Under the pieces are notes generated by a model that saw nothing but the letters and a program-made list of their open reading frames with translations, searched no databases and was not told the DNA's origin. Below, in pieces: positions 43,055 to 52,614 of a stretch of DNA of 64,000 bases. Source of the DNA: Thermotoga profunda AZM34c06 (GTDB taxonomy: Bacteria > Thermotogota > Thermotogae > Thermotogales > DSM-5069). How positions within the stretch are numbered: the first letter of the stretch is position 1; each line of letters begins with the position of its first letter. The stretch covers positions 2,003,413 to 2,067,412 of the forward strand of contig NZ_AP014510.1 in the NCBI RefSeq assembly GCF_000828675.1. The letters run 5' to 3'. Position numbers and translations under genes: made by a program.

Positions 43055-44308
43055 ATGATAGATTTTCTTGGCAAAACCATCGAGTGTAGTTGTGGTAAAT
43101 TACATGAAGTTCCAAATATAGAGATAATTTGTGAGGACTCAGTCTCTCAAAGACTATCCGAGTTCTTTGAAGATGCTTTTTTTCTTGCCGATGAAAATAC
43201 AATTTCTCTTGTCAGGAGTCTTGAAGGAAAAACCATCAAGTTGAGAGATCCACAAAGAGTTACCGCTACAATGGAAAACGTTCAAAAGATTCGAAGCTTT
43301 TTAAAAAACAAAGATTGCCGAGAAATTGTATCGGTGGGTTCAGGAAGCCTGACGGACATAGCAAAATACACAGCTTACTTGACAGACAGAGAGTTCTCGG
43401 CTTTTCCCACTGCTCCATCGGTAGATGGTTATACTTCATCTGTGGCTCCACTGATCGTTAGAGGCGTGAAAAAAACTCTGACAGCAAAGGTCCCGAGAAA
43501 GATTATTATCGATCCGGAAGTGATTGTAAATTCTCCAATTGATCTTATCAGAGCTGGTATAGGAGATATTTCATCAAAAATCATTGCAAGATTGGATTGG
43601 ATTTTGTCTAATCTTCTCACAAATGAGTACATCTGCGATTTTGTCTGGGATGACATGAAAGGACTCTTAAAGGTTGTCTTGACGGACACAAGAAAGATTC
43701 TCCAAAGAGATAGATCGAGCATATTGAACTTGATGAAGATTCAGCTGATATCTGGTTTAAACATAACAATCATTGGTAATTCACGACCGGCTTCAGGAGC
43801 AGAACATTTAATCTCTCATGTGATTGAAATGTATCAAGAACATAGAGGACAATTACCATTATTCCATGGGCTTCAGGTTGCTATGGGGACCTACATAACC
43901 ATGAAGGCGTACGAAGCGTTTTTTCAAGATATTCATTTTGCAAAAAGTCACATTTCACTCGAAGACAAAGAAAAATTGTTAATAGATTTCTTTGGAGAGA
44001 AAGTCACCAGCGAACTTCAGAAAATCTATTTACACAAAAGAAAAATTGAAAAGGTAGATATAAAAAGTATTCAAAAAATTCTGGAGCCAATTTACTTGCA
44101 GTATCATTCCATCTTGGAAGCATCTTTGTTTGATATGGGGGTTGGAGAACTTTTTTCAAAATATGATAAAAATTTCATCAAGAATGTGATTATCATCTCG
44201 ACCACAATAAGAGATCGTTATACAATTCTTGATTTGTTCGATCAACTCGGAATCCTTAAAGACTTCTGCGATTGGTTCATGGAACATATGACGGAGGTGA
44301 AAGAGTGA
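43055..44308 (+). CDS. Glycerol-1-phosphate dehydrogenase (EgsA/AraM type)
   Basis: Reduces dihydroxyacetone phosphate to sn-glycerol 1-phosphate, the backbone used by archaeal lipids. The 417-residue iron-ADH-fold protein has GSGSLTDIAKYTAYL, PTAPSVDGYTSSVAPLI, metal-site GDISSK (Asp), ASGAEHLISH (His) and FHGLQVAMG (His). This set is typical of AraM/EgsA rather than GldA. ATG 43055 follows AGGTGAT; ATG 43037 is an alternative. It overlaps the downstream NAD synthetase gene by GTGA. Confidence 0.85.
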   Translation: MIDFLGKTIECSCGKLHEVPNIEIICEDSVSQRLSEFFEDAFFLADENTISLVRSLEGKTIKLRDPQRVTATMENVQKIRSFLKNKDCREIVSVGSGSLTDIAKYTAYLTDREFSAFPTAPSVDGYTSSVAPLIVRGVKKTLTAKVPRKIIIDPEVIVNSPIDLIRAGIGDISSKIIARLDWILSNLLTNEYICDFVWDDMKGLLKVVLTDTRKILQRDRSSILNLMKIQLISGLNITIIGNSRPASGAEHLISHVIEMYQEHRGQLPLFHGLQVAMGTYITMKAYEAFFQDIHFAKSHISLEDKEKLLIDFFGEKVTSELQKIYLHKRKIEKVDIKSIQKILEPIYLQYHSILEASLFDMGVGELFSKYDKNFIKNVIIISTTIRDRYTILDLFDQLGILKDFCDWFMEHMTEVKE

Positions 44309-46059
44309 ATACTTTGAGAATAGCACTTGCACAGATCAACACTATTGTGGGTGATATAGAGGGTAATACAAAAAAAATCATCGAGAAAATCGAACTGGCA
44401 AAACAAATGGGTGTAGATATAGTTGCATTTCCTGAATTGTCATTGACAGGTTATCCACCTGAGGACTTACTTTTTAAACCTCACTTTGTTGCAAAAAATA
44501 AAGAAGCAGTGAATGAACTTGCCAAATATGTGACAAAGTCATTGATAGCAGTTGTCGGTTTTGTCGATGAAGATAGCGATATATACAACGCAGCTGCGGT
44601 AATCAACGACGGGAAGATCGTTGCCATATATCATAAAAATTACCTACCAAATTACGGAGTCTTTGATGAATTTCGTTATTTTCAACGAGGAGATAAAGCA
44701 CTGGTAGTCGTCTCAAATGATGTTCGTGTCGGTATCACAATCTGTGAAGACATCTGGTATCCTGGTGGTCCTGCTCGCCTTGAAACTCTGATAGGTGATG
44801 CACAAGTTCTTATAAATATATCTTCTTCACCATACCATTCTGGCAAACTGACTTGGAGAGAAAGAATGCTTTCTGTCCGTGCAAACGACAACCTTGCCGT
44901 CGTTGCATATGTGAACCTCGTTGGTGGACAAGATGAACTTGTCTTTGATGGAGCGAGTTTAATCGTGAATGAACAAGGTGAAGTGATCGCCAGGGCTAAA
45001 CAGTTTGAAGAAGATTTTTTAGTTGCAGATCTCGATTTGAATAATATCGAAAGATCAAGATTGCGCGATCCTCGCCGAAGACAGGATAAGAAAGCACTCG
45101 GGCAAGAAATTTTTGAGAAAGTACAGATTGTGAATATCACCTGCGAAAGGACAAGATCAAAACCTTATATTGAAAAACGTGTGGAGAAACACCTTGATTC
45201 TGTGGCTGAAGTTTACCAAGCTTTGGTCGTTGGAACACGTGATTACTTGCGAAAGAACAAAATGACAGATGCTGTGATTGGACTCAGTGGTGGTATGGAT
45301 AGCTCACTTGTCTGTTGCATAGCAGTGGACGCACTTGGATCAGAACATGTAACGGGCGTTCTAATGCCAGGTCCTTATTCTTCAGATCACAGCCTTGAAG
45401 ATGCGCGAATATTGGCAGAGAATCTTGGAATAAAATACCTGATCATTCCCATAAATGATGTTTTTCAAAGCTTTTTAAGTTGTTTGAAGCCTGTGTTCAA
45501 AGACCTTCCCTTTGATATCACCGAAGAAAATCTGCAAGCGCGTATTCGTGGAATGATATTGATGGCTCTTTCAAACAAATTCGGCTGGCTTGTACTCACA
45601 ACGGGAAACAAGAGTGAAAGTAGTACTGGTTATTGCACTCTGTACGGCGATACTGCAGGGGGATTCGCGGTTATAAAAGATGTCTACAAGACCTTTGTTT
45701 ATGAATTAGGCGAATATGTCAACAAAAAATATGGAAGAGAAATTATACCACGCAGAGTATTTGAAAAAGCGCCAAGTGCTGAACTCAAACCAAATCAAAC
45801 CGACCAAGATAAATTACCACCATATCCCCTTCTGGACTGTATACTCAAAGCCTACGTTGAAGAAGATCGCAGTGTGGCAGATATTATTTCAATGGGATAC
45901 GATGAATTAACCGTTCGAAAAGTCGCTTGGATGGTCGATAGCAGTGAATATAAACGCCGCCAGCTCGCTCCGGGGCCGAAGATAACTCATCGAGCCTTTG
46001 GCAAAGACAGACGCCTCCCGATAACAAATTATTTCAGAGAATGGGAAAACAAAAAATAA
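44305..46059 (+). CDS. nadE: Glutamine-dependent NAD+ synthetase
   Basis: The 584-residue two-domain enzyme has an N-terminal nitrilase-type glutaminase with catalytic Glu (FPELSLTGYPPEDL), Lys (HKNYLPNYGVFDE) and Cys (ICEDIWYPGG). The C-terminal synthetase has PP-loop IGLSGGMDSSLVCC and TTGNKSESSTGYCTLYGDTAGGF. It makes NAD+ from NaAD using glutamine-derived ammonia. GTG 44305 follows GGAGGTGA; an upstream in-frame ATG lies in the previous gene. It is the second nadE in the window. Confidence 0.95.
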   Translation: MNTLRIALAQINTIVGDIEGNTKKIIEKIELAKQMGVDIVAFPELSLTGYPPEDLLFKPHFVAKNKEAVNELAKYVTKSLIAVVGFVDEDSDIYNAAAVINDGKIVAIYHKNYLPNYGVFDEFRYFQRGDKALVVVSNDVRVGITICEDIWYPGGPARLETLIGDAQVLINISSSPYHSGKLTWRERMLSVRANDNLAVVAYVNLVGGQDELVFDGASLIVNEQGEVIARAKQFEEDFLVADLDLNNIERSRLRDPRRRQDKKALGQEIFEKVQIVNITCERTRSKPYIEKRVEKHLDSVAEVYQALVVGTRDYLRKNKMTDAVIGLSGGMDSSLVCCIAVDALGSEHVTGVLMPGPYSSDHSLEDARILAENLGIKYLIIPINDVFQSFLSCLKPVFKDLPFDITEENLQARIRGMILMALSNKFGWLVLTTGNKSESSTGYCTLYGDTAGGFAVIKDVYKTFVYELGEYVNKKYGREIIPRRVFEKAPSAELKPNQTDQDKLPPYPLLDCILKAYVEEDRSVADIISMGYDELTVRKVAWMVDSSEYKRRQLAPGPKITHRAFGKDRRLPITNYFREWENKK

Positions 46060-46060
46060 A

Positions 46061-46086
46061 AATTGGGCGACCTCTGTCGCCCAATT
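46061..46086. terminator. Bidirectional terminator between nadE and tldE
   Basis: AATTGGGCGAC/GTCGCCCAATT, an 11-bp perfect stem with CTCT loop, lies between two convergent genes. The minus-strand side ends in TTTTTATTTTTT and the plus-strand side in a shorter AATTT. Confidence 0.85.
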
Positions 46087-46089
46087 TAC

Positions 46090-47421
46090 TCAAGCAGTCT
46101 TAGATGTGAAATTGAAATTTTTGACCTTGATAAACGGAGCTACCGTTGGAAAATATTCACCACTGGTTGATTCGGTTTCTTTTGAAATTGCTTCGATATT
46201 TTTGGTGAATTCAAAGAATTTCACATTGAACCTCATATTCTTGATAGCTCTTGTGAGTTGTCCATTTTCAATCAGAAAAGTGCCATCTCGTGTCATACCT
46301 GTGAACATCGCTTCGTAAGGATCTACGACGTTCATATAATGAAATCTGTTAATGTAGATACCACTTTTGGTCTCTGAGATGATTTTATCAACGGGTGTAT
46401 TTCCACCTTCAATGACAAGATTGGCTGGTATTGCAAAGTCAAGATCTTCAAGTGAAATTGTGTGACCTGTTGGCTTTTTACCGAATCTCAAAGCGGCACC
46501 ATGTGAATAGAAAATATTTTTGAAGACACCATTTTCTATTATCGGTGTTTTTTCACGTTTTTTTCCGCAAACATCATATGTCAGTGGTATCTGCATTTGG
46601 TGATTTGGATCATCGTATACATTGAGATTGTCAGGACCAATCCTTTGCCCAAGAAATCTCACCGATGGACTCATCTTCAGTTCATGCATATATCCATTAG
46701 TGCATACATAAGAAAAGTAAAAGAACAACTCACTGACTGCCTCTGGTCCTAATATCACTGTATACAAACCTGGATCGATTTCTAATAGATTGTTAGACTT
46801 CTTTGCGAACTCAATAGCTCTATGGATTTTCTTATCAACATCCAGATCTTTGTAACCCTTTGCTGTTGAAGAAACATAACCACTACCAGAATCACTCAGT
46901 GCCACGAAATTGAAACTCGCGCTGGAATATGCTTGATATACAAACATACCATTTGAAGATATAACTGCATTTTCAGAAATATTGTCACTCACATAACCAA
47001 AAGCCTGAACATCCTTACCAGATGCCTTGAGAATCTTATCAAAAATCTGAGCTCTATCTTCGGCTGACGCATTTTTCACAGAATCGCAGATATTTTCAAC
47101 GGGATATCCGACAGAAACATCTGGGAGTTTGAATTCGTAATCCAAAGGAGTTGAATTTTCAAGCATCTGCTCGAGTTTTTTCCTGGTTTCTTTTAATCCA
47201 TTTATAGACAGATCATTTGTCGTGGCAACCGCTATTTTGTTATCTCTTGTAGCCAGGACGCTAATAAGACTCTTTTTCTCAAAGACGTTCTGGTGGATTT
47301 CGCTGTTGGCAAACCTGGTCAACGCGCCTTCACTATTCGAGACCACACTTAAGAATTTCATACCCATGAAATGTTCATTCATCAATCTAAAGAGATTTCT
47401 ATAAAAATTTTCACCTTTCAC
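46090..47421 (-). CDS. TldE/PmbA-family metalloprotease subunit
   Basis: TldD and TldE form a heteromeric protease that degrades unfolded peptides and matures some ribosomal peptides. This 443-residue half lacks the HExxxH zinc motif, as expected for the TldE/PmbA partner, and has GPEAVSELFFYFS, SVRFLGQRIG, GAALRFGKKPTGH and the GNTPVDKIISETKSGIYI block. It overlaps its partner gene upstream by ATGA. Confidence 0.9.
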   Translation of the reverse strand: MKGENFYRNLFRLMNEHFMGMKFLSVVSNSEGALTRFANSEIHQNVFEKKSLISVLATRDNKIAVATTNDLSINGLKETRKKLEQMLENSTPLDYEFKLPDVSVGYPVENICDSVKNASAEDRAQIFDKILKASGKDVQAFGYVSDNISENAVISSNGMFVYQAYSSASFNFVALSDSGSGYVSSTAKGYKDLDVDKKIHRAIEFAKKSNNLLEIDPGLYTVILGPEAVSELFFYFSYVCTNGYMHELKMSPSVRFLGQRIGPDNLNVYDDPNHQMQIPLTYDVCGKKREKTPIIENGVFKNIFYSHGAALRFGKKPTGHTISLEDLDFAIPANLVIEGGNTPVDKIISETKSGIYINRFHYMNVVDPYEAMFTGMTRDGTFLIENGQLTRAIKNMRFNVKFFEFTKNIEAISKETESTSGEYFPTVAPFIKVKNFNFTSKTA

Positions 47422-48863
47422 TTTCGAACACCTACCTTTATGCCTCTGAATCTTGCTGGAGCTGTACCATGCCCCACATACATCACCTGCATTGGTTGAC
47501 CTTTACCACAGTTTGGAACACCCCACACATGCCAGTAATTTTCATTTGCTATGCCATCACATTTGTTCCAGAATTTTGGTGTTATGTCAAAATATACCGG
47601 ATTTTTGAACACCTTTCCCGTTAATTTCCCATTCTTTATTTCATATGCAATCTCTGTGGCAAACTGGAAATTCAATCTCAGATCGTCTATTGACCAACTC
47701 TTGTTTGTATCGAGTAAGAAACCATAATCTATACCGGATATCAGTTCATCCAAAGTGAACTTACCAGGTAAAAGATTTATATTCGTCATCCTTATTATTG
47801 GAAGGTGAGACCAACTGTCTGCCCTTGCTGCACCATTTGATCTCAGACCCAATTCCGCTGCAGTTTGTCTGTTCATTAAATAACCAACAAACAAACCATT
47901 TTTGACTATAAAGGTCCTCTGTGCTTGTACTCCTTCATCATCATAACCAAAACTTCCAAGTCCTCCAGGAATTGTGGCATCTGCTGTGATAGTAACATGC
48001 TCACTACCGTACTTGAGATTGTTGAGTTTGTCCAAGCTCAGAAAACTTCCACCTGCGAAACTCAACTCAGATCCCATCACCCTGTCAAGCTCTATTGGAT
48101 GACCACAAGATTCATGAACTTGCAACGCAAGCTGATTTCCACTGATGATTATGTCGTATTCTCCCGGCTCGATCTCTGGTGCCTTCACAAGCTCTACAAC
48201 TTCCTGCGCAATCTTTGGTGCATGTTCAATTAAGTTCATTTGTTCTATGAATTCCCAACCTTTTGTTGAATGATCTCCTCCAAAACTCGATGGGTAAGAT
48301 CTCGTTTGAAATCCACCTTCTCCGACTGCCTGAGCTGTGATACCAGCTCCAGAGACAACAATCTGCTGTTCGATCACAGAACCATCGGTACTGACAAACA
48401 CTTTGTTAATCTTTCTAAAAAGCATTGAACCAGTCGATCGAGCGACTCCTTCAACTTTTTTTGCCTTCAACGTAGCATCTTTCAAGATTTCTATCTTTTC
48501 TCTCTCTGAGATTTCAAATGGATCTTTTTGATACGGCGACTTAAAGCTATCTTGATGTATTGGTTCTGGTGCCAGTTTTACCTGTTTTTTTGCCCTCTTG
48601 TTTGAAGCCTGAGCGATTTCAAGTGCGCGATCCGCAATCTTTTCAAGAGCAGATTCCCCACGCTCATCGGTCGCAGCAAATCCCCAACCATTTTCAGTTA
48701 AAACCCTGATCCCTGTGCCTGAGTTGAAGTTATTTGTCAATGTTTTGAGAGTACCATCCTCAACGGAAATTTCCTGCTGAAGATGTTCCTCATACCTTGC
48801 ATCTGCATACCTTACACCTTTTGAACTCAGATAATGCAAAATCTTTTGTAATTTTTCCTGCAC
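47418..48863 (-). CDS. tldD: TldD-family zinc metalloprotease
   Basis: The catalytic half of the TldD/TldE protease. The 481-residue protein has the zinc site VHESCGHPIELDR (HExxxH), FGYDDEGVQAQRTFIVKNG, GAARADSWSHLPIIRMTN and a C-terminal NCGKGQPM with Cys near CDGIANENYW. Length matches the family (about 480). No precursor-peptide gene was seen nearby, so a general proteolytic role is the default reading. Confidence 0.93.
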   Translation of the reverse strand: MQEKLQKILHYLSSKGVRYADARYEEHLQQEISVEDGTLKTLTNNFNSGTGIRVLTENGWGFAATDERGESALEKIADRALEIAQASNKRAKKQVKLAPEPIHQDSFKSPYQKDPFEISEREKIEILKDATLKAKKVEGVARSTGSMLFRKINKVFVSTDGSVIEQQIVVSGAGITAQAVGEGGFQTRSYPSSFGGDHSTKGWEFIEQMNLIEHAPKIAQEVVELVKAPEIEPGEYDIIISGNQLALQVHESCGHPIELDRVMGSELSFAGGSFLSLDKLNNLKYGSEHVTITADATIPGGLGSFGYDDEGVQAQRTFIVKNGLFVGYLMNRQTAAELGLRSNGAARADSWSHLPIIRMTNINLLPGKFTLDELISGIDYGFLLDTNKSWSIDDLRLNFQFATEIAYEIKNGKLTGKVFKNPVYFDITPKFWNKCDGIANENYWHVWGVPNCGKGQPMQVMYVGHGTAPARFRGIKVGVRK

Positions 48864-48889
48864 AATCTGACCTCCCTTCGATAATCAGA

Positions 48890-48912
48890 AAGCAGGGAGT
48901 CAATCCCTGCTT
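48890..48912 (-). terminator. Hairpin overlapping the end of the small gene upstream of tldD
   Basis: AAGCAGGGA/TCCCTGCTT, a 9-bp stem with a 5-nt loop, spans the stop codon of the 53-aa gene. No real T-run follows on the minus strand, so it may be a weak terminator or a processing or stability element. Confidence 0.4.
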
Positions 48913-49061
48913 TCATCATCTGTTTCCATTATATCGTTTATTGCTTTTTCTATGTTTTCTGCACTGACTTTCTGACCTGTGCTGAGAACAATGAGAGCGG
49001 CCTTTATCACTAAGATTCTCGGGTATCTCTTGAGCAACTTCTTAATCGGGTCGAGCTTCAT
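48900..49061 (-). CDS. Small conserved-looking protein of unknown function
   Basis: A 53-residue protein (MKLDPIKKLLKRYPR, a hydrophobic segment ILVIKAALIVLSTGQ, then an acidic tail EKAINDIMETDDESRD). The frame is open upstream to 49112, and its true start is uncertain: ATG 49061 follows GGAAG weakly. It is 36 nt before tldD and probably shares its transcript. The amphipathic pattern suggests a small helical protein. I do not recognise it. Confidence 0.5.
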   Translation of the reverse strand: MKLDPIKKLLKRYPRILVIKAALIVLSTGQKVSAENIEKAINDIMETDDESRD

Positions 49062-49140
49062 CACATCGACTTCCAAGGTGATCACCATCCTAAAAGTCCT
49101 TGACACTATCAAGGACAGGATGTATAATCTTTTCTGCTGT

Positions 49141-49216
49141 GGGCTCGTAGCTCAACTGGTAGAGCGCCCGGCTCATAACCGGGCGGTCGGTGGTTCGAGT
49201 CCACCCGAGCCCACCA
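49141..49216 (+). tRNA. tRNA with CAT anticodon (elongator Met or lysidine-type Ile)
   Basis: A 76-nt cloverleaf with CCA encoded. The acceptor stem GGGCTCG/CGAGCCC has a paired first base, and the discriminator is A. The anticodon stem CCCGG/CCGGG holds loop CTCATAA (anticodon CAT). The G1-C72 pair and the lack of the three consecutive G-C pairs (GGG/CCC) next to the loop exclude initiator tRNA. Met-elongator is most likely, with Ile2 possible. Confidence 0.93.
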
Positions 49217-49218
49217 CA

Positions 49219-49241
49219 GGGAGCTTATGCTCCCTTTTATT
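49219..49241 (+). terminator. Intrinsic terminator after tRNA-Met
   Basis: GGGAGC/GCTCCC with a TTAT loop is followed by TTTTATTTT, 2 nt after the encoded CCA. Confidence 0.85.
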
Positions 49242-49449
49242 TTAACATTGAATTTGAATTTTGTAAAGTTAAGTAACCTTGCAATATCGTAACCCTGATG
49301 AACATGTTTTTCTTCATAGACTACACTTACCTTTTTGATTAATCTATCTTACTTCTATGCTTAACTCCTTTCATTCTCATAATTGAAATGAATTCATTTG
49401 ATAACATTTTGCCGCAGATGAATGTATAATTTTCTAAGGAGGTGTCTTT

Positions 49450-50211
49450 GTGATTCAAAACACTTTGTTGTTTGACAACGGGGTACACAAATACTACTTT
49501 CTTGGCTGGGAAGAAAAACAAGAAGAGATAATCCAGACAAACCAATACTTGATAGTCGATGGTAATGAAGCCATTTTACTCGATCCCGGTGGAGCACATG
49601 TTTTTCCAAGGGTTTTGGCAAATGTATCTGAGATAATCGAGCCCTCTAAAATAACCCACATTTTTTACACTCACCAAGATCCAGATGTGACAAGTGGTAT
49701 TATCCTTTGGCTTTCAATAGCTGAAAACAGCAAAGTGTACATCTCAAATCTGTGGACACGTTTCTTGCCACATTTTGGTGTTTATGATAAAAGAAGAGTT
49801 GTTGGCATTCCTGATCACGGTGATACGATAAAGTTCAAAAGTGGGAATACACTTGAACTGATACCTGCACACTATCTTCACTCAACGGGAAATTTCACGC
49901 TTTATGATCCCGTAGCGAAGATACTTTTTTCTGGTGATATAGGCGCTTGTGTTTTCCCGGAAGGAAAGAAATATCGAGATACTGAAAACTTTGATTCGCA
50001 CGTGAAAAATTTAGAACTATTCCACAAAAGATATATGACTTCAAACATCGCTTGCAGAAAATGGGTAGATATCGTTGGCAAAAAACAAATTGAAATGATA
50101 ACACCTCAACACGGAGCAGTCATGAAAAAAGAATGTGCCAAAAGATTTCTCGAGTGGCTTAAAGATTTGAAATGCGGAGTAGACCTGATAGACCAATTCT
50201 ATGGGAAGTGA
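49450..50211 (+). CDS. Metallo-beta-lactamase-fold diiron protein, ODP (oxygen-sensor) type
   Basis: The 253-residue protein is the diiron domain of flavodiiron proteins without the flavodoxin part. Ligand blocks are [31 protein letters not shown] and TPQHGAV. The usual HxExDH reads HQDPDV, as I would expect for the ODP group, which in Treponema binds oxygen for chemotaxis. GTG 49450 follows AAGGAGGTG. The next gene is a soluble chemoreceptor only 4 nt away, so an oxygen-sensing chemotaxis pair is inferred. Confidence 0.85.
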   Translation: MIQNTLLFDNGVHKYYFLGWEEKQEEIIQTNQYLIVDGNEAILLDPGGAHVFPRVLANVSEIIEPSKITHIFYTHQDPDVTSGIILWLSIAENSKVYISNLWTRFLPHFGVYDKRRVVGIPDHGDTIKFKSGNTLELIPAHYLHSTGNFTLYDPVAKILFSGDIGACVFPEGKKYRDTENFDSHVKNLELFHKRYMTSNIACRKWVDIVGKKQIEMITPQHGAVMKKECAKRFLEWLKDLKCGVDLIDQFYGK

Positions 50212-50215
50212 GAAA

Positions 50216-51049
50216 ATGGACGAAAAGACATTTGAAAAAATTTCATCTGCCTTTTTTGCAGAAAACTTGATGACCAGTTTCATGAATCAATTAGATGAAG
50301 CATTGGTATCACGTGTTCTGAACCTGCAAGAACAGATCAACTCGACTTCTCAAAGATTTCTACAGATGGAAGAACAATTGATAAAGATGCAGGAAAAATT
50401 TTCAAAAGACAGTGAAGAATTAAAAGAAACATTTTCTTCCGTAGAAAAAGTGAGCCAAAAAATGCATTCTGAGTTATCTGAATCTGGATCGAGCTTAGAC
50501 CAAGTAAACGAAAAATTCAACAGCGCACTCGAGAGAACATCACACACACTGGAAAGTTTCAAAGAAACAGAATTAATGGTGGAGAGAATAACAAAAATAG
50601 CGAAGCAAACAAATCTATTAGCCTTGAATGCCTCTATAGAAGCTGCCAGGGCAGGTGAACATGGTAGGGGATTTGCGGTAGTCGCCTCTGAAATACAGAA
50701 ATTAGCTGGTGAATCTAACAAAGCTGCCTCAGAGATAACCACAAAAGTACAACAGTTGAGTGATATGGTTCACAGTGCAATAGAAGATCTCAGAATTGTG
50801 ACAAATCTTTTCACGGTCTTCCAGAAATCCACGCAAGAGATGCTCGAATTCTTGAAAAAGAATGCCGAATTAATAAACAAAACCAGCCAAACTTTTGAAG
50901 AAACCAAGGCAAATATCTCTCAACAAAGAGAATACATAAGTCAGACACATACAGTTTTGAAACAGGCAGAAGAAAAATTCAATTCAATGCTCAGGGTAAT
51001 CAAATCAATTGTGAAGGCTCAACAAAAGTTGAATGATATAACAATTTAA
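50216..51049 (+). CDS. Soluble methyl-accepting chemotaxis protein-like receptor
   Basis: The 277-residue protein has no membrane helix or periplasmic domain. It is a coiled coil with the conserved chemoreceptor tip [32 protein letters not shown] and flanking heptads. The short N-terminus (about 40 residues) lacks a PAS or globin sensor. It can dock CheA/CheW; the input is presumably the diiron protein encoded immediately upstream. ATG 50216 is preferred over 50201, which lies inside the ODP frame. Confidence 0.88.
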   Translation: MDEKTFEKISSAFFAENLMTSFMNQLDEALVSRVLNLQEQINSTSQRFLQMEEQLIKMQEKFSKDSEELKETFSSVEKVSQKMHSELSESGSSLDQVNEKFNSALERTSHTLESFKETELMVERITKIAKQTNLLALNASIEAARAGEHGRGFAVVASEIQKLAGESNKAASEITTKVQQLSDMVHSAIEDLRIVTNLFTVFQKSTQEMLEFLKKNAELINKTSQTFEETKANISQQREYISQTHTVLKQAEEKFNSMLRVIKSIVKAQQKLNDITI

Positions 51050-51170
51050 AAACAACAATCGCAGAAAAAAGCTAAACAATTGACAACCTCTTTTAGTGAA
51101 AAAACATTGAATAATGTTATAATACTAAATAAACCAAGTCGTGGGACTTAAAAAATCGGGAGGCAATCCA

Positions 51171-52427
51171 TTGGAAAACCCAAAAAGTAAGAAAGTTTTA
51201 CTCTATTCCTTACCCTTAATGATTGCGCTTACTCTACTTTTCTTTTTATCAAAACACAATTATCTTCTATACCACACAATTATCGAGTTTTTTGCTATAT
51301 TCACCGGTCTTTCAATCATGCTTATCGCTTTCACAACAAAAGAACTCGCTGAGAATCCGATCTTTACAAAACTTGGCATACTCTATCTTTTTGTTTCAAT
51401 CGTCGATTTTTTGCACACGATATCTTATAAAGGTATTAAGATCTTCCCAAATTGGAGCGCAAATCAACCAACGCAGTTTTGGATCATTGGAAGATCACTT
51501 GAAACCTTAGGTTTTATACTCTTATTCTTTTCTCCAAACATGAAGAAAAGATATTTCTCATTGATCTTAGTAGTGACTACAATCTTATCTATTACTTGTG
51601 TATTTTTCGGGGCATTCCCAGATTGTTTTGTCGAGACGAAAGGCTTGACTCCATTTAAAGTGATCACGGAATACATTCTTGTCATTCTCTTGGCAGTAAC
51701 TATTTTCAAGGTTTTGAAGATCAAAGATTCATCAGTAAAGATCTTTCAAAAAACTTTTGTACTGAGTATTCTTTTAACTATAGCTGGAGAACTCTCATTT
51801 ACACTGTATTCTGATGTATATGGTTTTTTCAATTTTCTTGGACATATTTTCAGATTTTTATCTTACTTGGCTATATTGATTGGGTTAGTCATCGAAGGTC
51901 TCAAAAATCCGGTAAACGCTATCATCTCACAGCTTGAAGATGAAAGAAGACACCTAAGGCAATTGGCTTATTATGACCAACTGACGGGTTTGTACAGTAG
52001 AAACTTTTTTGAAGAGGTACTGAAAAAACAACTTGCGATCACAGAAAGAGAAGAGCTGTTTTCTGAAATAATCATCATCGACATCGATAACTTCAAACAG
52101 ATTAACGATCGCTATGGGCATCTTGTTGGTGATGAAGTTCTCAAATTCGTTGCCGAATGTATCAACCAAAGTATTCGCTCTTCAGATATTGCTGCTCGCT
52201 ATGGTGGCGATGAATTTGTGATTGTGCTCTCGGGAAAATCTGAGGGAGCAATGAATGTCTTGGAAAGAATAAGAAGCAAACTAAAGCAGCATAGGTTTGA
52301 TTTTCCTGTAGACATAAGTTATGGTTTTGCAAGATTTTCTTCAACAAACGAATACAGAACTGCTTTTGAAAAAGCCGATGAACTTTTGTACAAAATGAAG
52401 AATAGCAAGAAACAGATATATCAATAG
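51171..52427 (+). CDS. MASE3-GGDEF diguanylate cyclase
   Basis: The 418-residue protein has seven to eight N-terminal helices (residues 8-250) matching the MASE3 sensor type (DFLHTISYKGI, FWIIGRSLETLGF). It then has a GGDEF domain (260-418) with YDQLTGLYSRNFFEE, DIDNFKQINDRYGHLVGDEVL and the intact active site RYGGDEF. It makes cyclic di-GMP from GTP at the membrane. No RxxD inhibitory site is seen at the usual spot. TTG 51171 is placed 7 nt after GGGAGG, and the frame's earlier GTG has no site. Confidence 0.92.
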   Translation: MENPKSKKVLLYSLPLMIALTLLFFLSKHNYLLYHTIIEFFAIFTGLSIMLIAFTTKELAENPIFTKLGILYLFVSIVDFLHTISYKGIKIFPNWSANQPTQFWIIGRSLETLGFILLFFSPNMKKRYFSLILVVTTILSITCVFFGAFPDCFVETKGLTPFKVITEYILVILLAVTIFKVLKIKDSSVKIFQKTFVLSILLTIAGELSFTLYSDVYGFFNFLGHIFRFLSYLAILIGLVIEGLKNPVNAIISQLEDERRHLRQLAYYDQLTGLYSRNFFEEVLKKQLAITEREELFSEIIIIDIDNFKQINDRYGHLVGDEVLKFVAECINQSIRSSDIAARYGGDEFVIVLSGKSEGAMNVLERIRSKLKQHRFDFPVDISYGFARFSSTNEYRTAFEKADELLYKMKNSKKQIYQ

Positions 52428-52551
52428 AATTTTGAAAATTTCTAATAAATATGCACAGTGGAATATTAAGTAAAAATTATCAGCCGTCTACATTTCCTCT
52501 CTATATTAATTTTTGTTATTACATATTTTTTTGGAATAGGTTTCATTATAC

Positions 52552-52594
52552 TTGACAGAGATAATCTCCATATATATAATATTTTTTGGAGATT
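52552..52594 (+). promoter_or_regulatory. Consensus sigma-70 promoter with overlapping inverted repeat before nanE
   Basis: TTGACA (52552-52557), 17 bp, TATAAT (52575-52580) is a perfect match. AATCTCCA (52563-52570) and TGGAGATT (52587-52594) form an 8-bp inverted repeat whose left arm lies in the spacer and whose right arm follows the -10 box. That position suits a repressor, probably the RpiR-family protein encoded last in the operon. Confidence 0.8.
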
Positions 52595-52614
52595 ATTTCA
52601 CAAGGGGTGTCTTC

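Noticed and set aside
48979-49245. 88-residue plus-strand frame over the tRNA-Met
   Set aside because: It runs through the tRNA and over the opposite-strand small gene, with no support as a protein.
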